Shown here: positions 53,366 to 61,942 of the stretch, one piece after another | Layout of the letters: every line of letters starts with the position of its first letter | How positions within the stretch are numbered: the stretch's first letter is position 1 | From: Ensifer adhaerens | GTDB taxonomy: Bacteria; Pseudomonadota; Alphaproteobacteria; Rhizobiales; Rhizobiaceae | DNA: 64,000 bases | Assembly (NCBI RefSeq): GCF_028993555.1 | Contig: NZ_CP118610.1 | Coordinates: forward strand, 2,046,001 to 2,110,000 | Direction of reading: 5' to 3' | Program-made: the position numbers and the translations under genes | Notes under the pieces: generated by a model | What the model was told of the DNA's origin: nothing | What the model saw: the letters and a program-made list of their open reading frames with translations, nothing else | Database searches by the model: none

Positions 53366-53520
53366 CTTGTCCTCCTGTCGATGAGGCAGTTCGCCTCGTT
53401 CCTCCTCAACCGCTCCTAAGCGGGATACCGGTTGTTTATAGCAACCAGTTTCATTTAACTCAATGGTTTATTTCAAAACACCACCGAAGCATCGGCCCAC
53501 CCTCGGCACACCGAGCGCCG

Positions 53521-54318
53521 CTACGCAAGGTTCAGCGACAACAACGCCCTATGGCGCCCGAACGCTTGCCGTTCCCGCTGCCAATGATCGAGATGGCCAT
53601 CCCGTTTCAGCCGCTCGGTCGCCACCGCTCCGATCATCGCCCGCATCGCCGCCTCATCGCCCATATGGCCAAGCACCTCGGCCACCATCGCGAGCAGCGC
53701 TTCGTCCAAGGCAAGGCCATAGGTCGCGCACAGGCGTTTCAGCCGCCGGCTGCCGTCGCGCAGATCCGTCAGCGCCGCCGCCTTCAATTCATCGGAATGG
53801 AAGGAAAGCGGCACCATCCAATAGGCGAGATAGGCAAGATCGCGCAGCCGCGGCCCGGGCCCGGCGAGATCGAAGTCGATGATCCCTGCCGGTTCGCCGC
53901 CGCGAAAAATGAGATTGTACGGCGCAAAATCATTGTGGCAGACGACCTCTAAGCGGCTTTGATCCGGATACCGGAAGGCCCAGCGATCAGCCGCCGTGAA
54001 CGTAAAATCGGCAGTCGCGTCATGATAGGCCCTGAGCAACGCGGCAGCGGCAGCCAGCGCATTCTCAGAGAGCCAGATCTCGGACGACACGTCGGCTTTG
54101 CCCTCGAGGAAACTCAGGACCTCGCGCCCATGATCATCGAGGCCCAGGAAGCGCGGCGATGCCTGAAAGCCCTTTGCCTCCAGATGAAGGAGCAGCCGGT
54201 GGACGCTCGCACTTTGCGGCGCGGTTGCGCGGCGCACCGTATCGCCCACACGCACGACGCCCGCGTTGACGTTGCCGCCGGCAAGCGGCGTTTCCTGTGA
54301 CGAGCTTTCGGATGTCAT
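53521..54318 (-). CDS. aminoglycoside-phosphotransferase-family protein
   Basis: 265 residues from ATG 54318; the open frame further upstream is not supported. The kinase-like catalytic loop is VCHNDFAPYNLIF (Asp as catalytic base) and the metal-binding motif is GIIDFDLAGPGPRLRDLAYLAYW, the APH family signatures. The N-terminal lobe has GNVNAGVVRVGDTVRRATAP. APH-like proteins phosphorylate small alcohols (antibiotics, homoserine, choline); the substrate here is not predictable. Confidence 0.85.
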   Translation of the reverse strand: MTSESSSQETPLAGGNVNAGVVRVGDTVRRATAPQSASVHRLLLHLEAKGFQASPRFLGLDDHGREVLSFLEGKADVSSEIWLSENALAAAAALLRAYHDATADFTFTAADRWAFRYPDQSRLEVVCHNDFAPYNLIFRGGEPAGIIDFDLAGPGPRLRDLAYLAYWMVPLSFHSDELKAAALTDLRDGSRRLKRLCATYGLALDEALLAMVAEVLGHMGDEAAMRAMIGAVATERLKRDGHLDHWQRERQAFGRHRALLSLNLA

Positions 54319-54471
54319 CAGACCGTTCGATGGGCTGGAGGCAAAGTCGGGCTGAGGATCGGCCTCGGGCTGGCCGCTGTCAACCGACCGCGCCCTCGGC
54401 GGGCCTATCAACCGGATATCCTTGAACTTGCCGAGCCATCATGCTTGCCTCTGCCAAACAGGAGTTTTGCC

Positions 54472-54768
54472 ATGTTCGCCCGATCGGCCGTCTGCTGCCT
54501 CGCCCTGCTTCTTGCCGCCAGTCAGGCGGCGGCTGCTCTTGCGCCAAACTATCAGCGCGCTCGTGAACTGAACGCCGTCGTCAACGCAGTTGCCGTGGCT
54601 GTGCCCAAATATCCGATCGAGAAGATCATCAGCCAGGGCCGAGACCGCTATGCGGTCATTGCCGGCAAATGCACCGTGATCGCAAGGATCGTCGGCCTGC
54701 CGTCGAAGCCCGGGCTGGTCGGCCCGCGCCAGTTCGAGGTCCAGCTCGACAAGCCCGACTGCGATTGA
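54472..54768 (+). CDS. small secreted protein (98 aa)
   Basis: ATG 54472 after CAGGAGTTTTGCC; the open frame starting 9 codons earlier lacks a ribosome site. Signal peptide CCLALLLAASQAAAAL; the mature chain has helical YQRARELNAVVNAVAVAVPKYPIEKI and then a small beta part with two Cys (KCTVIA and KPDCD). Conserved-looking but unassigned. Convergent with the ABC transporter operon, 20 bp apart. Confidence 0.65.
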   Translation: MFARSAVCCLALLLAASQAAAALAPNYQRARELNAVVNAVAVAVPKYPIEKIISQGRDRYAVIAGKCTVIARIVGLPSKPGLVGPRQFEVQLDKPDCD

Positions 54769-54787
54769 GACCGGAGCGGAGACGGCC

Positions 54788-55825
54788 TTAAAGCCGCCAG
54801 CCCCGGCTCATCACGAAGCGCGCCGTTTCCCCCGGCATCAGCGCGCTGTCGCCATAGGCTTTCAGCACCTGGCCATCGGGCAGCGCCAGCGTCAGCGCGA
54901 AACGCTCGCCCTCGAACACGCAGGCGATGACTCGAAACGCCATGCCCTCGCCGTTGCTGTGCACATGCTCCGGCCGCACGAGCACATCGCGGACAGGCTG
55001 ATCCTCGCCCGCCTCGCCGATGCCGGCGAGCGCAGCGCGCAGCGTCGACCACTCCAGCGCCCTCGGCGCCCCCTCCGGCAGCCCCAGTCTCAGCACTGAG
55101 CCGCGACCGATCAGACCGCCGACGACGGCGCCTTCGGGCCTTGCGTAGATCTCGGCGGGCGGCGCCATCTGCATCAGCCGCCCCTCGGACATGACGGCGA
55201 CATCGGTTGCGAGCGCCATCGCCTCGGCCTGGTCGTGGGTCACATAGATCATCGTCGCGCCCGACCGTTCATGGAAGATGCGGAAGGTCTCCTCCATCGA
55301 CTTGCGCAGATGCTGGTCGAGATTGGCGAGCGGTTCGTCGAGCAGAACCACATCGGGCGAGGTCACCAGGCAGCGCGCCAGGGCGACCCGCTGGCGCTGG
55401 CCGCCGGAAAGCGCTGCCGGCCGGCGATCGGCACAATCGGTCAGCTTCACCAGCGAAAGCGCATCGCCAACACTTCTGCGCCAGGCCTCGCCGGAAATGC
55501 CGCGCACCTTCAGCGGATAGCCGACATTCTCGGCCACCGTCATATGCGGCCACAGCGCATAGGACTGGAACACCATCGCCATGTTTCGCCTTTCCGGCGG
55601 TAGCGCCAGCGCGGCGTCGGAAAGCCGGCGCTCGCCGAAGTCGATCGAGCCGTCGCTCGGGCGCTCGAAGCCGGCGATCATCCTGAGCACCGTCGTCTTG
55701 CCGCAGCCGGAAGGCCCGAGCAGCGCCAGGAAGCCGCCCGGACGCACCGTGAGCGACACGTCCGACACCGCTGGCCGCCCGCCGCCAAAGTGCTTGGAGA
55801 GATGGTTGAGGATCAGTTGCGCCAC
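54788..55825 (-). CDS. ABC transporter ATP-binding protein, iron(III) type
   Basis: 345 residues from GTG 55825, which overlaps the permease stop (the GTG precedes the TGA by 8 bases). Walker A GPSGCGKTT (about 37-45), signature LSGGQRQRVALARCL, Walker B VVLLDEPLANLD and switch His in YVTHDQAEAMAL. The C-terminal extension after residue 240 (RGSVLRLGLPEG) is the regulatory domain of FbpC-type ATPases. It powers the import system encoded with it. An apparent longer frame reaching into the permease is a shadow frame. Confidence 0.9.
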   Translation of the reverse strand: MAQLILNHLSKHFGGGRPAVSDVSLTVRPGGFLALLGPSGCGKTTVLRMIAGFERPSDGSIDFGERRLSDAALALPPERRNMAMVFQSYALWPHMTVAENVGYPLKVRGISGEAWRRSVGDALSLVKLTDCADRRPAALSGGQRQRVALARCLVTSPDVVLLDEPLANLDQHLRKSMEETFRIFHERSGATMIYVTHDQAEAMALATDVAVMSEGRLMQMAPPAEIYARPEGAVVGGLIGRGSVLRLGLPEGAPRALEWSTLRAALAGIGEAGEDQPVRDVLVRPEHVHSNGEGMAFRVIACVFEGERFALTLALPDGQVLKAYGDSALMPGETARFVMSRGWRL

Positions 55826-57585
55826 GGCAGCACGCCTTCCGGTAGATGTTTCGCGAGCGCCTCGAGCGCGGCCATCAATAGAACGACCATGACCACGACA
55901 AGCACGGAGAGCGCTGCGGCAAGGTCGGACGAACCGCTGTCGTCGAGATTGAAGATGGCGACGCCGAGCGTCTGGGTGCTGGCCGACCAAAGCAGCGCCG
56001 AGACCGTCAGCTCGTTGGCGGCAATCAGGAACACGAGGATGATCGCAGCCCCTGCCGCGGGAGCCACCAGCGGCAGGATTACATCGCGCATTCGTCTCAG
56101 AAAACCGGCACCCGAGAGACGCGCGGCCTCCTCGAGCGAAGGGTCCATCTGCAGGAAGGCACTCATGACCGGCTTCAGGCTGACAGCGAGAAACGACGAG
56201 AAATAGGCGATCAGGATGATCCAGATCGTGCCGTAGAGCGAGACGTTGAGCACCGGCAGCGGCGCTGCGAAGGTCAGGATGAAGGCGACGGCAAGCACGA
56301 TACCGGGCAGCGCATAGGGGATCTCGATGAGGATGCCGAGCGTATTGGCAAGCACGCCCTTGCGTCGGGTCATCAGGTAGGCGGCCGGCACCGAAACGGC
56401 GAGCAAGCCGAGCGCGGCCGAGGTGGCAAGGAACATCGAATTGCCAAGCGCCTTCAGCGTCATGGCCTGGCGAAAGAGGATCTCTTCGTAAGCGCGAAGC
56501 GACACGGTCTGAAGGTTGAGCGGCACGCCATAGGCCGGCACCAGCGAGCTTGCGACGAGGGCTGTGAGCGGCGCCACCAGCACGACGAACAGGATCACCA
56601 CCAGCACCAGTTCGACGACCGAACGCAAGCGCCCGAGCGAAAAGGCGGCATTCGCGCCTGAGAGCCCGATGATGCGGTAATCCCTCCCCGCAAGCGCCCG
56701 CTGCTGCAGGACCAAGCCCGCGGCGGCAATCACGGCAATGAGGCTGGAAAGAAGCGCGATCTCGCCGAAGGTTCCGGCGCCGAAGCTTGCGAGCCGGGTG
56801 TAGATCAGGGTCGGCAGCACCTCGATCCCCGCGGGAATGCCGAGGATCGCCGGAATGCCGAAATTGCCGACGCCGGAAACAAACGCGATCGCGGCACCTG
56901 CAATCAGCCCCGGCAGCGACAGCGGCGCGATGATATCGCAAAAGACCCGGAAAGGCGTGGCACCGGCAAGCCGAGCCGCCTCCACACCGTCGCGCGGCGA
57001 GGCCGAGAGCCCCGCTTTCAGCGCCAGAAAGACGAGCGGCGCGTGCTGCACGCCGAGAAGCAGCGAAATGCCCGCGAGCGAATAGAGCGGCTGTGGACTG
57101 CCGAGCGGCGGCGCGATCCCGAGCGTCTTTAGAAGCGGACTTGCCGGCCCGGTCATCTCCACCCAGGCAAGTGCCGTCACCTGCGGCGGGATCATCATCG
57201 GCAGCATGAAGGCAAAGCTTAAAGCCAGCTTGCCGCGCACATCCGTCAGCGTCACCGAGAAGGCAAAGAGCGCGCCGATGACGACGGAGACGACCATGCC
57301 GCCGGTCGCGGTTATCAGCGTATTGCGGATCGCCGCAAAGGTCGCGGGCTCGGTGAGCACGCCGATCGACTGGCCGGAAACGAGCCCGGCGAAACCGGCC
57401 TTTGCCAGGCTGAAGAGCGGCAGCAGGCAGAGCAGAAACAGGCAGGCGAGAACGAAGGGCATCAGCCAGCGCGGCTCCGCGGCGGGCCTGGCACCCACCC
57501 TTGCCTGCGGCGGGCCCTTTGTCCCGCCTCGAGAGGGAAAGCGCAGCCAGCGGGGCCGGCTGCGCAGGTCATTGCATTCAAGCAT
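55813..57585 (-). CDS. ABC transporter permease, two fused inner-membrane domains
   Basis: 590 residues with two repeated permease halves, each with an EAA-type loop: DGVEAARLAGATPFRVFCDIIAPLSLPG in the first half and PSLEEAARLSGAGFLRRMRDVILPLVAP in the second. This fused FbpB-like layout is typical of Fe3+ transporters. The N-terminal 40 residues include the hairpin region 57541-57565; a GTG at 57498 or an ATG at 57462 (MPFVLACLFLL) may be the true start. The ATPase gene overlaps its stop. Confidence 0.85.
   Translation of the reverse strand: MLECNDLRSRPRWLRFPSRGGTKGPPQARVGARPAAEPRWLMPFVLACLFLLCLLPLFSLAKAGFAGLVSGQSIGVLTEPATFAAIRNTLITATGGMVVSVVIGALFAFSVTLTDVRGKLALSFAFMLPMMIPPQVTALAWVEMTGPASPLLKTLGIAPPLGSPQPLYSLAGISLLLGVQHAPLVFLALKAGLSASPRDGVEAARLAGATPFRVFCDIIAPLSLPGLIAGAAIAFVSGVGNFGIPAILGIPAGIEVLPTLIYTRLASFGAGTFGEIALLSSLIAVIAAAGLVLQQRALAGRDYRIIGLSGANAAFSLGRLRSVVELVLVVILFVVLVAPLTALVASSLVPAYGVPLNLQTVSLRAYEEILFRQAMTLKALGNSMFLATSAALGLLAVSVPAAYLMTRRKGVLANTLGILIEIPYALPGIVLAVAFILTFAAPLPVLNVSLYGTIWIILIAYFSSFLAVSLKPVMSAFLQMDPSLEEAARLSGAGFLRRMRDVILPLVAPAAGAAIILVFLIAANELTVSALLWSASTQTLGVAIFNLDDSGSSDLAAALSVLVVVMVVLLMAALEALAKHLPEGVLPWRN
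57541..57565 (-). terminator. intercistronic hairpin between the solute-binding and permease genes
   Basis: Perfect 8-bp stem GCGCAGCC/GGCTGCGC with a 9-nt loop, followed on the minus strand by TTTCCCTCT. It can attenuate transcription into the permease and leave more of the abundant binding-protein mRNA. Confidence 0.5.
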
Positions 57586-57594
57586 TCGAAGGGA

Positions 57595-58575
57595 TCAGTT
57601 CGTGCCGAAGATGCCGGAGAAGGTTTTCAGATCGGCGTCGGAATTCTTCACCGCTTCGGTGGCATTGACCGGCAGCACCTTGATGGTCTCGCGCGCCGGA
57701 TAGCCCTCGGGCAGAGCCACGCCGTTGCGGGCCGGAATATAGCCCATCTTCACCGCCACCTTCTGGCCTTCCTCCGACAGCAGGAAGTCGACGAACTTCT
57801 TCGCCGCATCGGCGTTCTTCGCGGTCTTCAGGATACCGACCGGTTCGGTCACCGCAGAAACGCCCTCGGCCGGGAAGACGAACTCCACCGGTGCGCCCTT
57901 GGCCTTCTCGCGGATCGCCATGAAGTCGACCAACATGCCATAGGCCTTTTCGCCGGTTGCGACCGCCTTCAGCACGCCACCATTGCCGCCGGCCGCCATC
58001 GCACCATTTTCGGCGAGCGCCTTGTAATAGTCCCAGCCGAGACCATCGATGCCGGTCAGCGTTTGCGCGTGGATGAGAGCGGCACCCGAGGTCAGCGGGC
58101 TCGGCATGGTCACGAGACCCTTGGCGTCCGGCTTTGTCAGATCCTGCCAACCTTCAGGCTTCATGGCGGCCGAGGTGTTGTAGACGATGCCGGTCGTGAT
58201 CATCTTGGTGGAATAATAGGCGCCGTCGGCATCATAGAGCGAGGCGTCGTAGTTTGCCGCTTCCGGCGACGTGTAGTTTGCCAGATGGCCTGCTTCCTTC
58301 AGCCGCTGCATCGTCACGGTGTCGGCAATCAATAGCACGTCGGCAACCGGATTGCCGGCCTCGATCTCGGCCATCAGCTTGGCCATGATCTTCGTCGTGC
58401 CCTCGCGCACCCATTCGACCTCGATGCCGGGATTGGCCGCCTCAAACGCATCGACGGTCGCCTGCGCGTCCTCGTTCGGCTGGCTGGTATAGAGTACCAG
58501 GTTTTCAGCGTAGGCGGCGGTCGAAAGCAGGCCTGCGAGGACAGCGCCGGCAAGCACAGAGACAAAGGACTTCAT
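57595..58575 (-). CDS. iron(III)-type periplasmic substrate-binding protein
   Basis: 326 residues. Signal peptide FVSVLAGAVLAGLLSTAAYA, mature start ENLVLYTSQPNEDAQATVDAFEAANPGI, which is the class II binding-protein fold of the FbpA/AfuA family. Ligand-side residues visible include YYSTKMITTGIVYNT, and YIPARNGVALPEGYP near the C-terminus supplies Tyr; true FbpA has two adjacent ligand tyrosines, seen here as the Tyr-Tyr of AYYST, but 2-aminoethylphosphonate binders look similar. First gene of the three-gene operon. Confidence 0.88.
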   Translation of the reverse strand: MKSFVSVLAGAVLAGLLSTAAYAENLVLYTSQPNEDAQATVDAFEAANPGIEVEWVREGTTKIMAKLMAEIEAGNPVADVLLIADTVTMQRLKEAGHLANYTSPEAANYDASLYDADGAYYSTKMITTGIVYNTSAAMKPEGWQDLTKPDAKGLVTMPSPLTSGAALIHAQTLTGIDGLGWDYYKALAENGAMAAGGNGGVLKAVATGEKAYGMLVDFMAIREKAKGAPVEFVFPAEGVSAVTEPVGILKTAKNADAAKKFVDFLLSEEGQKVAVKMGYIPARNGVALPEGYPARETIKVLPVNATEAVKNSDADLKTFSGIFGTN

Positions 58576-58751
58576 GAATATACCCTCGTGTTGAAACTGG
58601 CGCCGAGGGATAGAGCGGCCCTTTTACAGGGGTGTGACAAACCAGAACAGCAAGCCCCCCTGTCGCGCTCCCGCACCGGGAGAACGCGCGCTCCCTTGAC
58701 AAGACGTGCAGACCAAGAAAGCTTGCACGGAATGCGAGTGGAGGAACTACC

Positions 58752-59015
58752 ATGGACGCGTTTCTGAAAATTGCCGGGGCGGTGGTCACTGTCGTATCGC
58801 TGGCGATCTCGCTGCAGGCAACCGTGCCGTCGTTCGGCTGGTTGGGCATAATCCTTGCCTTGCAGTCGGCAGCACCCACCATCGGCGCAGGCATCGCGCT
58901 TGCGGCCTTCGGCTCATTGCTCGGACAGCTGAAGAAAATTCGCCTCGCCACCGAGCGCCAGGCCGATCTGTTTCAGTCCCTATTGGAACGCCGCAGCCAA
59001 CCAGCCGCCGAATAG
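58752..59015 (+). CDS. small two-helix membrane protein (87 aa)
   Basis: ATG 58752 after GGAGGAACTACC. Two hydrophobic segments (about 6-24 and 28-58) and a cationic C-terminal helix (LKKIRLATERQADLFQSLLERR). A TTGACA at about 58695 may be part of its promoter. Unassigned family; conserved-looking composition. Confidence 0.7.
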   Translation: MDAFLKIAGAVVTVVSLAISLQATVPSFGWLGIILALQSAAPTIGAGIALAAFGSLLGQLKKIRLATERQADLFQSLLERRSQPAAE

Positions 59016-59175
59016 GCGCTGCCGGCGGCAATCTGGCGGCACCCACGGCTGCGGCTGATCATCTGCTCGTCGTGGCCGGCAGGCAGGTAGCGTGACAAGT
59101 CAGCCTTCAAATGCGGCATCACGCAGATCGCCGGCGAGTCCGCCGCAAGGAATTCCGTAAAAAAAACGCGGGTGA

Positions 59176-59202
59176 TGTCACACCGGGCAAACCTGTCTCG
59201 TC
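59176..59202 (+). promoter_or_regulatory. ECF41-type promoter of the AhpD-like/sigma operon
   Basis: TGTCACA (59176-59182), a 16-bp spacer, then CGTC (59199-59202), matching the -35/-10 pair reported for ECF41 sigma factors. It lies 34 bp before the first gene of the operon that encodes the sigma factor, so autoregulation is predicted. Confidence 0.85.
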
Positions 59203-59235
59203 ATGGTATCGGAACCAACGAAAGGAAACGGAACC

Positions 59236-59703
59236 ATGACTGCCAAGGTTGATCTCTTTGCCGCCGCTCCCGCCCTGATGAAGAACTGGATGGGCACCTC
59301 CGTCGCCGTTGCCGCAAGCCTCGATCAGACCATCATCGAACTCGTGAAGATCCGCGCCTCGCAGATCAACGGCTGCGCCAACTGCATCAACATGCACACC
59401 CAGGAAGCCCGCGCCAAGGGCGAGACCGAGCAGCGCATCTATCTGCTTTCGGCCTGGCGCGAAGCCCCCTGCTATTCCGATCGCGAGCGCGCCGCGCTAG
59501 GCTGGACCGAATCCCTGACCCGGCTTTCGGAAGGCCACACCCACGAGCAAGCCTATGCGGCGCTGAAGGATCATTTCACCGAGGAGGAACAGGTGAAGCT
59601 CACGCTGATGATCAACGTCATCAACGGCTGGAACCGTCTCGCCGTCGGCTTCGGCCTGTGGATCGACCCGGCCGCCGCCAAGGCCGCGCAGGCCGCCGCC
59701 TGA
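59236..59703 (+). CDS. carboxymuconolactone decarboxylase-family (AhpD-like) protein
   Basis: 155 residues from ATG 59236 (AAAGGAAAC upstream). AhpD-type core with the redox pair Cys47-x-x-Cys50 and His54 in INGCANCINMHTQEAR, the CxxC-x3-H motif of alkylhydroperoxidase-like reductases. The rest is all-helical. Its stop overlaps the sigma-factor start (TGATG), so the two are coupled; COE-type proteins are the standard neighbours of ECF41 sigma factors. Confidence 0.93.
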   Translation: MTAKVDLFAAAPALMKNWMGTSVAVAASLDQTIIELVKIRASQINGCANCINMHTQEARAKGETEQRIYLLSAWREAPCYSDRERAALGWTESLTRLSEGHTHEQAYAALKDHFTEEEQVKLTLMINVINGWNRLAVGFGLWIDPAAAKAAQAAA

Positions 59704-60560
59704 TGGCGACAAGCACCAACGAGGACGCAGCGGCGGCTTTCGATCCGCTGCGTCCGAAGCTGATCCGCGTCGCCTACCGCATGCTCGGCTCGGTCGCCGA
59801 TGCGGAGGACATGGTGCAGGAGGCCTTCATCCGCTGGATGGGGGCCGACCGCTCCGCCGTGCGCGAGCCCGAGGCCTTCCTGCGCCGCACCGTCACCAGG
59901 CTCTGCCTCGACCAGCTGAAATCCGCGCGCCTCAAGCGCGAGACCTATGTCGGCCCCTGGCTTCCCGACCCCGTCGTCGAGGAGGAACCGGAGGATGACG
60001 TCACCCTCCCCCTGATGCTCGCACTCGAACGGCTGTCACCGCTGGAGCGCGCCGCCTTCCTGCTGCACGACGTCTTCGGCCTGAGTTTCGACGAAGTCGC
60101 AGCGACGATCGAGCGCGACGCCGCCGCCTGCCGCCAGCTTGCGGCCCGCGCCCGCACCCATGTGCGCGAGGAGCGCCCCCGCTTTGAGATCGAGCAGCAG
60201 CGCGGCCTGGAACTCGCCAACGCCTTCTTCGCCGCATCGAGAAGCGGCGACATGAAAACGCTCGGCGCCATGCTCGCCGCCGATGTCAGCGTGCATTCCG
60301 ACGGCGGCGGCAAGCGCCCGGCCGCCATGCAGCCGATCCTCGGCTACGAGGCCGTCATGAAGGTCCACGCGCAACTGGCGGCGCTCTTTGCCAAACACGG
60401 ATCGACACTGGTGCGCGCCGGCTTCGTCAACGGCCTCCCCGGCTTCGTGACCCGCGAAGCCGATGGCGAGCTGCAGACGACGGCGCTTGAGATCGACGAC
60501 GGCAAGGTGGTGGCGATCTACGTGGTACGCAACCCGGACAAGCTCACGCATCTGCATTAG
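59703..60560 (+). CDS. ECF41-family sigma factor with NTF2-like C-terminal domain
   Basis: 285 residues; ATG 59703 overlaps the upstream TGA. Region 2 is PKLIRVAYRMLGSVADAEDMVQEAFIRW (18-45), region 4 is LSPLERAAFLLHDVFGLSFDEVAATIERD (111-139). The linker carries YVGPWLP (82-88), and the C-terminal SnoaL/NTF2-like domain (170-285) has the DGGGK (200-204) and NPDKL (277-281) motifs that define ECF41. In this family the C-terminal extension replaces an anti-sigma factor and tunes activity. The signal is unknown. Promoter upstream matches its own consensus. Confidence 0.95.
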   Translation: MATSTNEDAAAAFDPLRPKLIRVAYRMLGSVADAEDMVQEAFIRWMGADRSAVREPEAFLRRTVTRLCLDQLKSARLKRETYVGPWLPDPVVEEEPEDDVTLPLMLALERLSPLERAAFLLHDVFGLSFDEVAATIERDAAACRQLAARARTHVREERPRFEIEQQRGLELANAFFAASRSGDMKTLGAMLAADVSVHSDGGGKRPAAMQPILGYEAVMKVHAQLAALFAKHGSTLVRAGFVNGLPGFVTREADGELQTTALEIDDGKVVAIYVVRNPDKLTHLH

Positions 60561-60612
60561 GGTCGGCATTGCCCGTCGAAGCTCTCATCCGCTTCGGCTC
60601 AAGGCGGCCGTC

Positions 60613-61260
60613 TCAATCGGCCCGCCGAAGGCCCTCTGCATAGAGGCCTAGGCCGGTGCCGCGACCAAGGACCATGATGCGCCCACCCGGTTCGAGACCT
60701 CGCCTGAGCTCGTCGGGCACACGGCAAAGGCTGTTGAAGAGAAACGGCACGTCTCGCAATTCGACCGGTGAACGGCATTCGCTGGTGCCGTAGCGGCCCG
60801 GGTCCACCACCGTATACGGGAGTTCGACCTGATGCCCCGCGACAATGGCAAGAATCATCGGCCCCGCGAACACCACCATGTTGTTTCCAAAGAAGTAGCC
60901 AATAAACGGCCATCCCAGGAGCGCCGCGGCTTTCTTTATTTCACTGCCTCGAATCCTGTACTTGCTTTTGCAGGTGAGCCACAGCATTCCCGCCGCAAAT
61001 GCCACGCCCCCGACAATTCCGGGAATGGTTGTCGTTGCTACCCAATCTACCGATGGCAAAAATTGATAGCCAACCATTTTCGCAAGAACAGGCAGTGCGC
61101 CGAGTGTCAGCAGGACTGTGCCCAGGAAGCGGGCCGTACCTGGCAGCTTCTGCTGCACCATCTCGTCGTTCGCCAAAGCCATTAGCAGGACCGCATTTCT
61201 CAAGGGGGTTTCATCGCCCCTTCGCATGCCAAGGGTTGTGACTTCAAGGCCAACAACCAT
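60613..61260 (-). CDS. hypothetical membrane protein
   Basis: About 215 residues from ATG 61260 (MVVGLEVTTLG, AAAGGTC upstream); the open frame reaches to 61338. Hydrophobic segments at about 45-65 (LLTLGALPVLAKMVGYQFL), 77-97 (IPGIVGGVAFAAGMLWL) and 110-140 (LLGWPFIGYFFGNNMVVFAGPMIL). The C-terminal 70 residues are soluble. No family recognised. Base composition at the third codon position is lower in G+C than the neighbours, suggesting separate origin. Confidence 0.55.
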   Translation of the reverse strand: MVVGLEVTTLGMRRGDETPLRNAVLLMALANDEMVQQKLPGTARFLGTVLLTLGALPVLAKMVGYQFLPSVDWVATTTIPGIVGGVAFAAGMLWLTCKSKYRIRGSEIKKAAALLGWPFIGYFFGNNMVVFAGPMILAIVAGHQVELPYTVVDPGRYGTSECRSPVELRDVPFLFNSLCRVPDELRRGLEPGGRIMVLGRGTGLGLYAEGLRRAD

Positions 61261-61357
61261 CAGCAAGACCTTTCTGCCGATCTGGTTGGTGGGCCAACTT
61301 CGCGAAGCAGGTGGTCGCCACATGGAATGCGACGCCACACTGCTTCAGAGCCAAAGA

Positions 61358-61771
61358 TCAGGCCGCTTGCTCGGCCCCGGCACCCACCGGAATCCGCGCG
61401 ATCACCTTGATCTCGAAATCAAAACCGGCGAGCCAGTTGACGCCGATCGCGGTCCAGTTCGGGTAGGGTTTTTCCGGGAAGATCCGGTTCTTGATCGCCA
61501 TGATCGTTTCGAACTGGTTTTCCGGATCGGTGTGGAAGGTGGTGACATCGACGATGTCGTCGTAAGTGCAGCCGGCCGCCTTCAGTGTTGCCTCGAGATT
61601 GGCGAAGGCGCGCTCGACCTGGCGGGCGAAGTCCGGTTCGGGCGATCCGTCCTCGCGGCTGCCAACCTGGCCGGAAACGAACAGCAGATCCTGAGAGCGG
61701 ATCGCCGCCGAATAGCCGTGGGCCTCGTAAAGCGCATGCCTGTTTGCGGGAAAGATTGCATCGCGTGTCAT
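61358..61771 (-). CDS. RidA-family protein
   Basis: 137 residues. The YjgF/YER057c/UK114 fold is recognisable by LLFVSGQVGS, ARQVERAFANLEATLKAAGCTYDDIVDVTTFH, and PNWTAIGVNWLAGFDFEIKVIARIPV. RidA deaminates reactive enamine/imine intermediates; the catalytic Arg expected before the C-terminus is not evident at the usual place (IARIPVG has it as Ile-Ala-Arg), so activity is uncertain. Divergent from the TetR gene with operators between, so its expression is probably under TetR control. Confidence 0.9.
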   Translation of the reverse strand: MTRDAIFPANRHALYEAHGYSAAIRSQDLLFVSGQVGSREDGSPEPDFARQVERAFANLEATLKAAGCTYDDIVDVTTFHTDPENQFETIMAIKNRIFPEKPYPNWTAIGVNWLAGFDFEIKVIARIPVGAGAEQAA

Positions 61772-61859
61772 CTGTCTGGTCCTTTTCTTAAAATCCAGGG
61801 CGCAGAAACGGGCGAGCGCTGCCCGATCAGGCAGAACTTCACAAAACCCGCTTCATTTG

Positions 61860-61927
61860 ATATACGCCGCGTATATGAACTAACCAAATACGACGTGTAT
61901 GTCAAATCCATATACGTATCGTATATG
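61860..61927. promoter_or_regulatory. three TetR operators in the ridA-tetR intergenic region
   Basis: O1 (61860-61876) ATATACG-CCG-CGTATAT; O2 (61887-61902) AATACG-ACG-TGTATGT, imperfect; O3 (61909-61927) CATATACG-TAT-CGTATATG, perfect. All share the core ATACG-N3-CGTAT with 3-bp centres. Spacing of O1 to O3 is about 50 bp, allowing cooperative binding. They lie between the divergent starts of RidA and TetR. Confidence 0.85.
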
Positions 61928-61942
61928 AAACTCGAGGACAGC

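Noticed and set aside
55826..56941. Apparent N-terminal extension of the ABC ATPase through the permease gene
   Set aside because: The frame is a shadow of the permease; the ATPase proper begins at GTG 55825, overlapping the permease stop.
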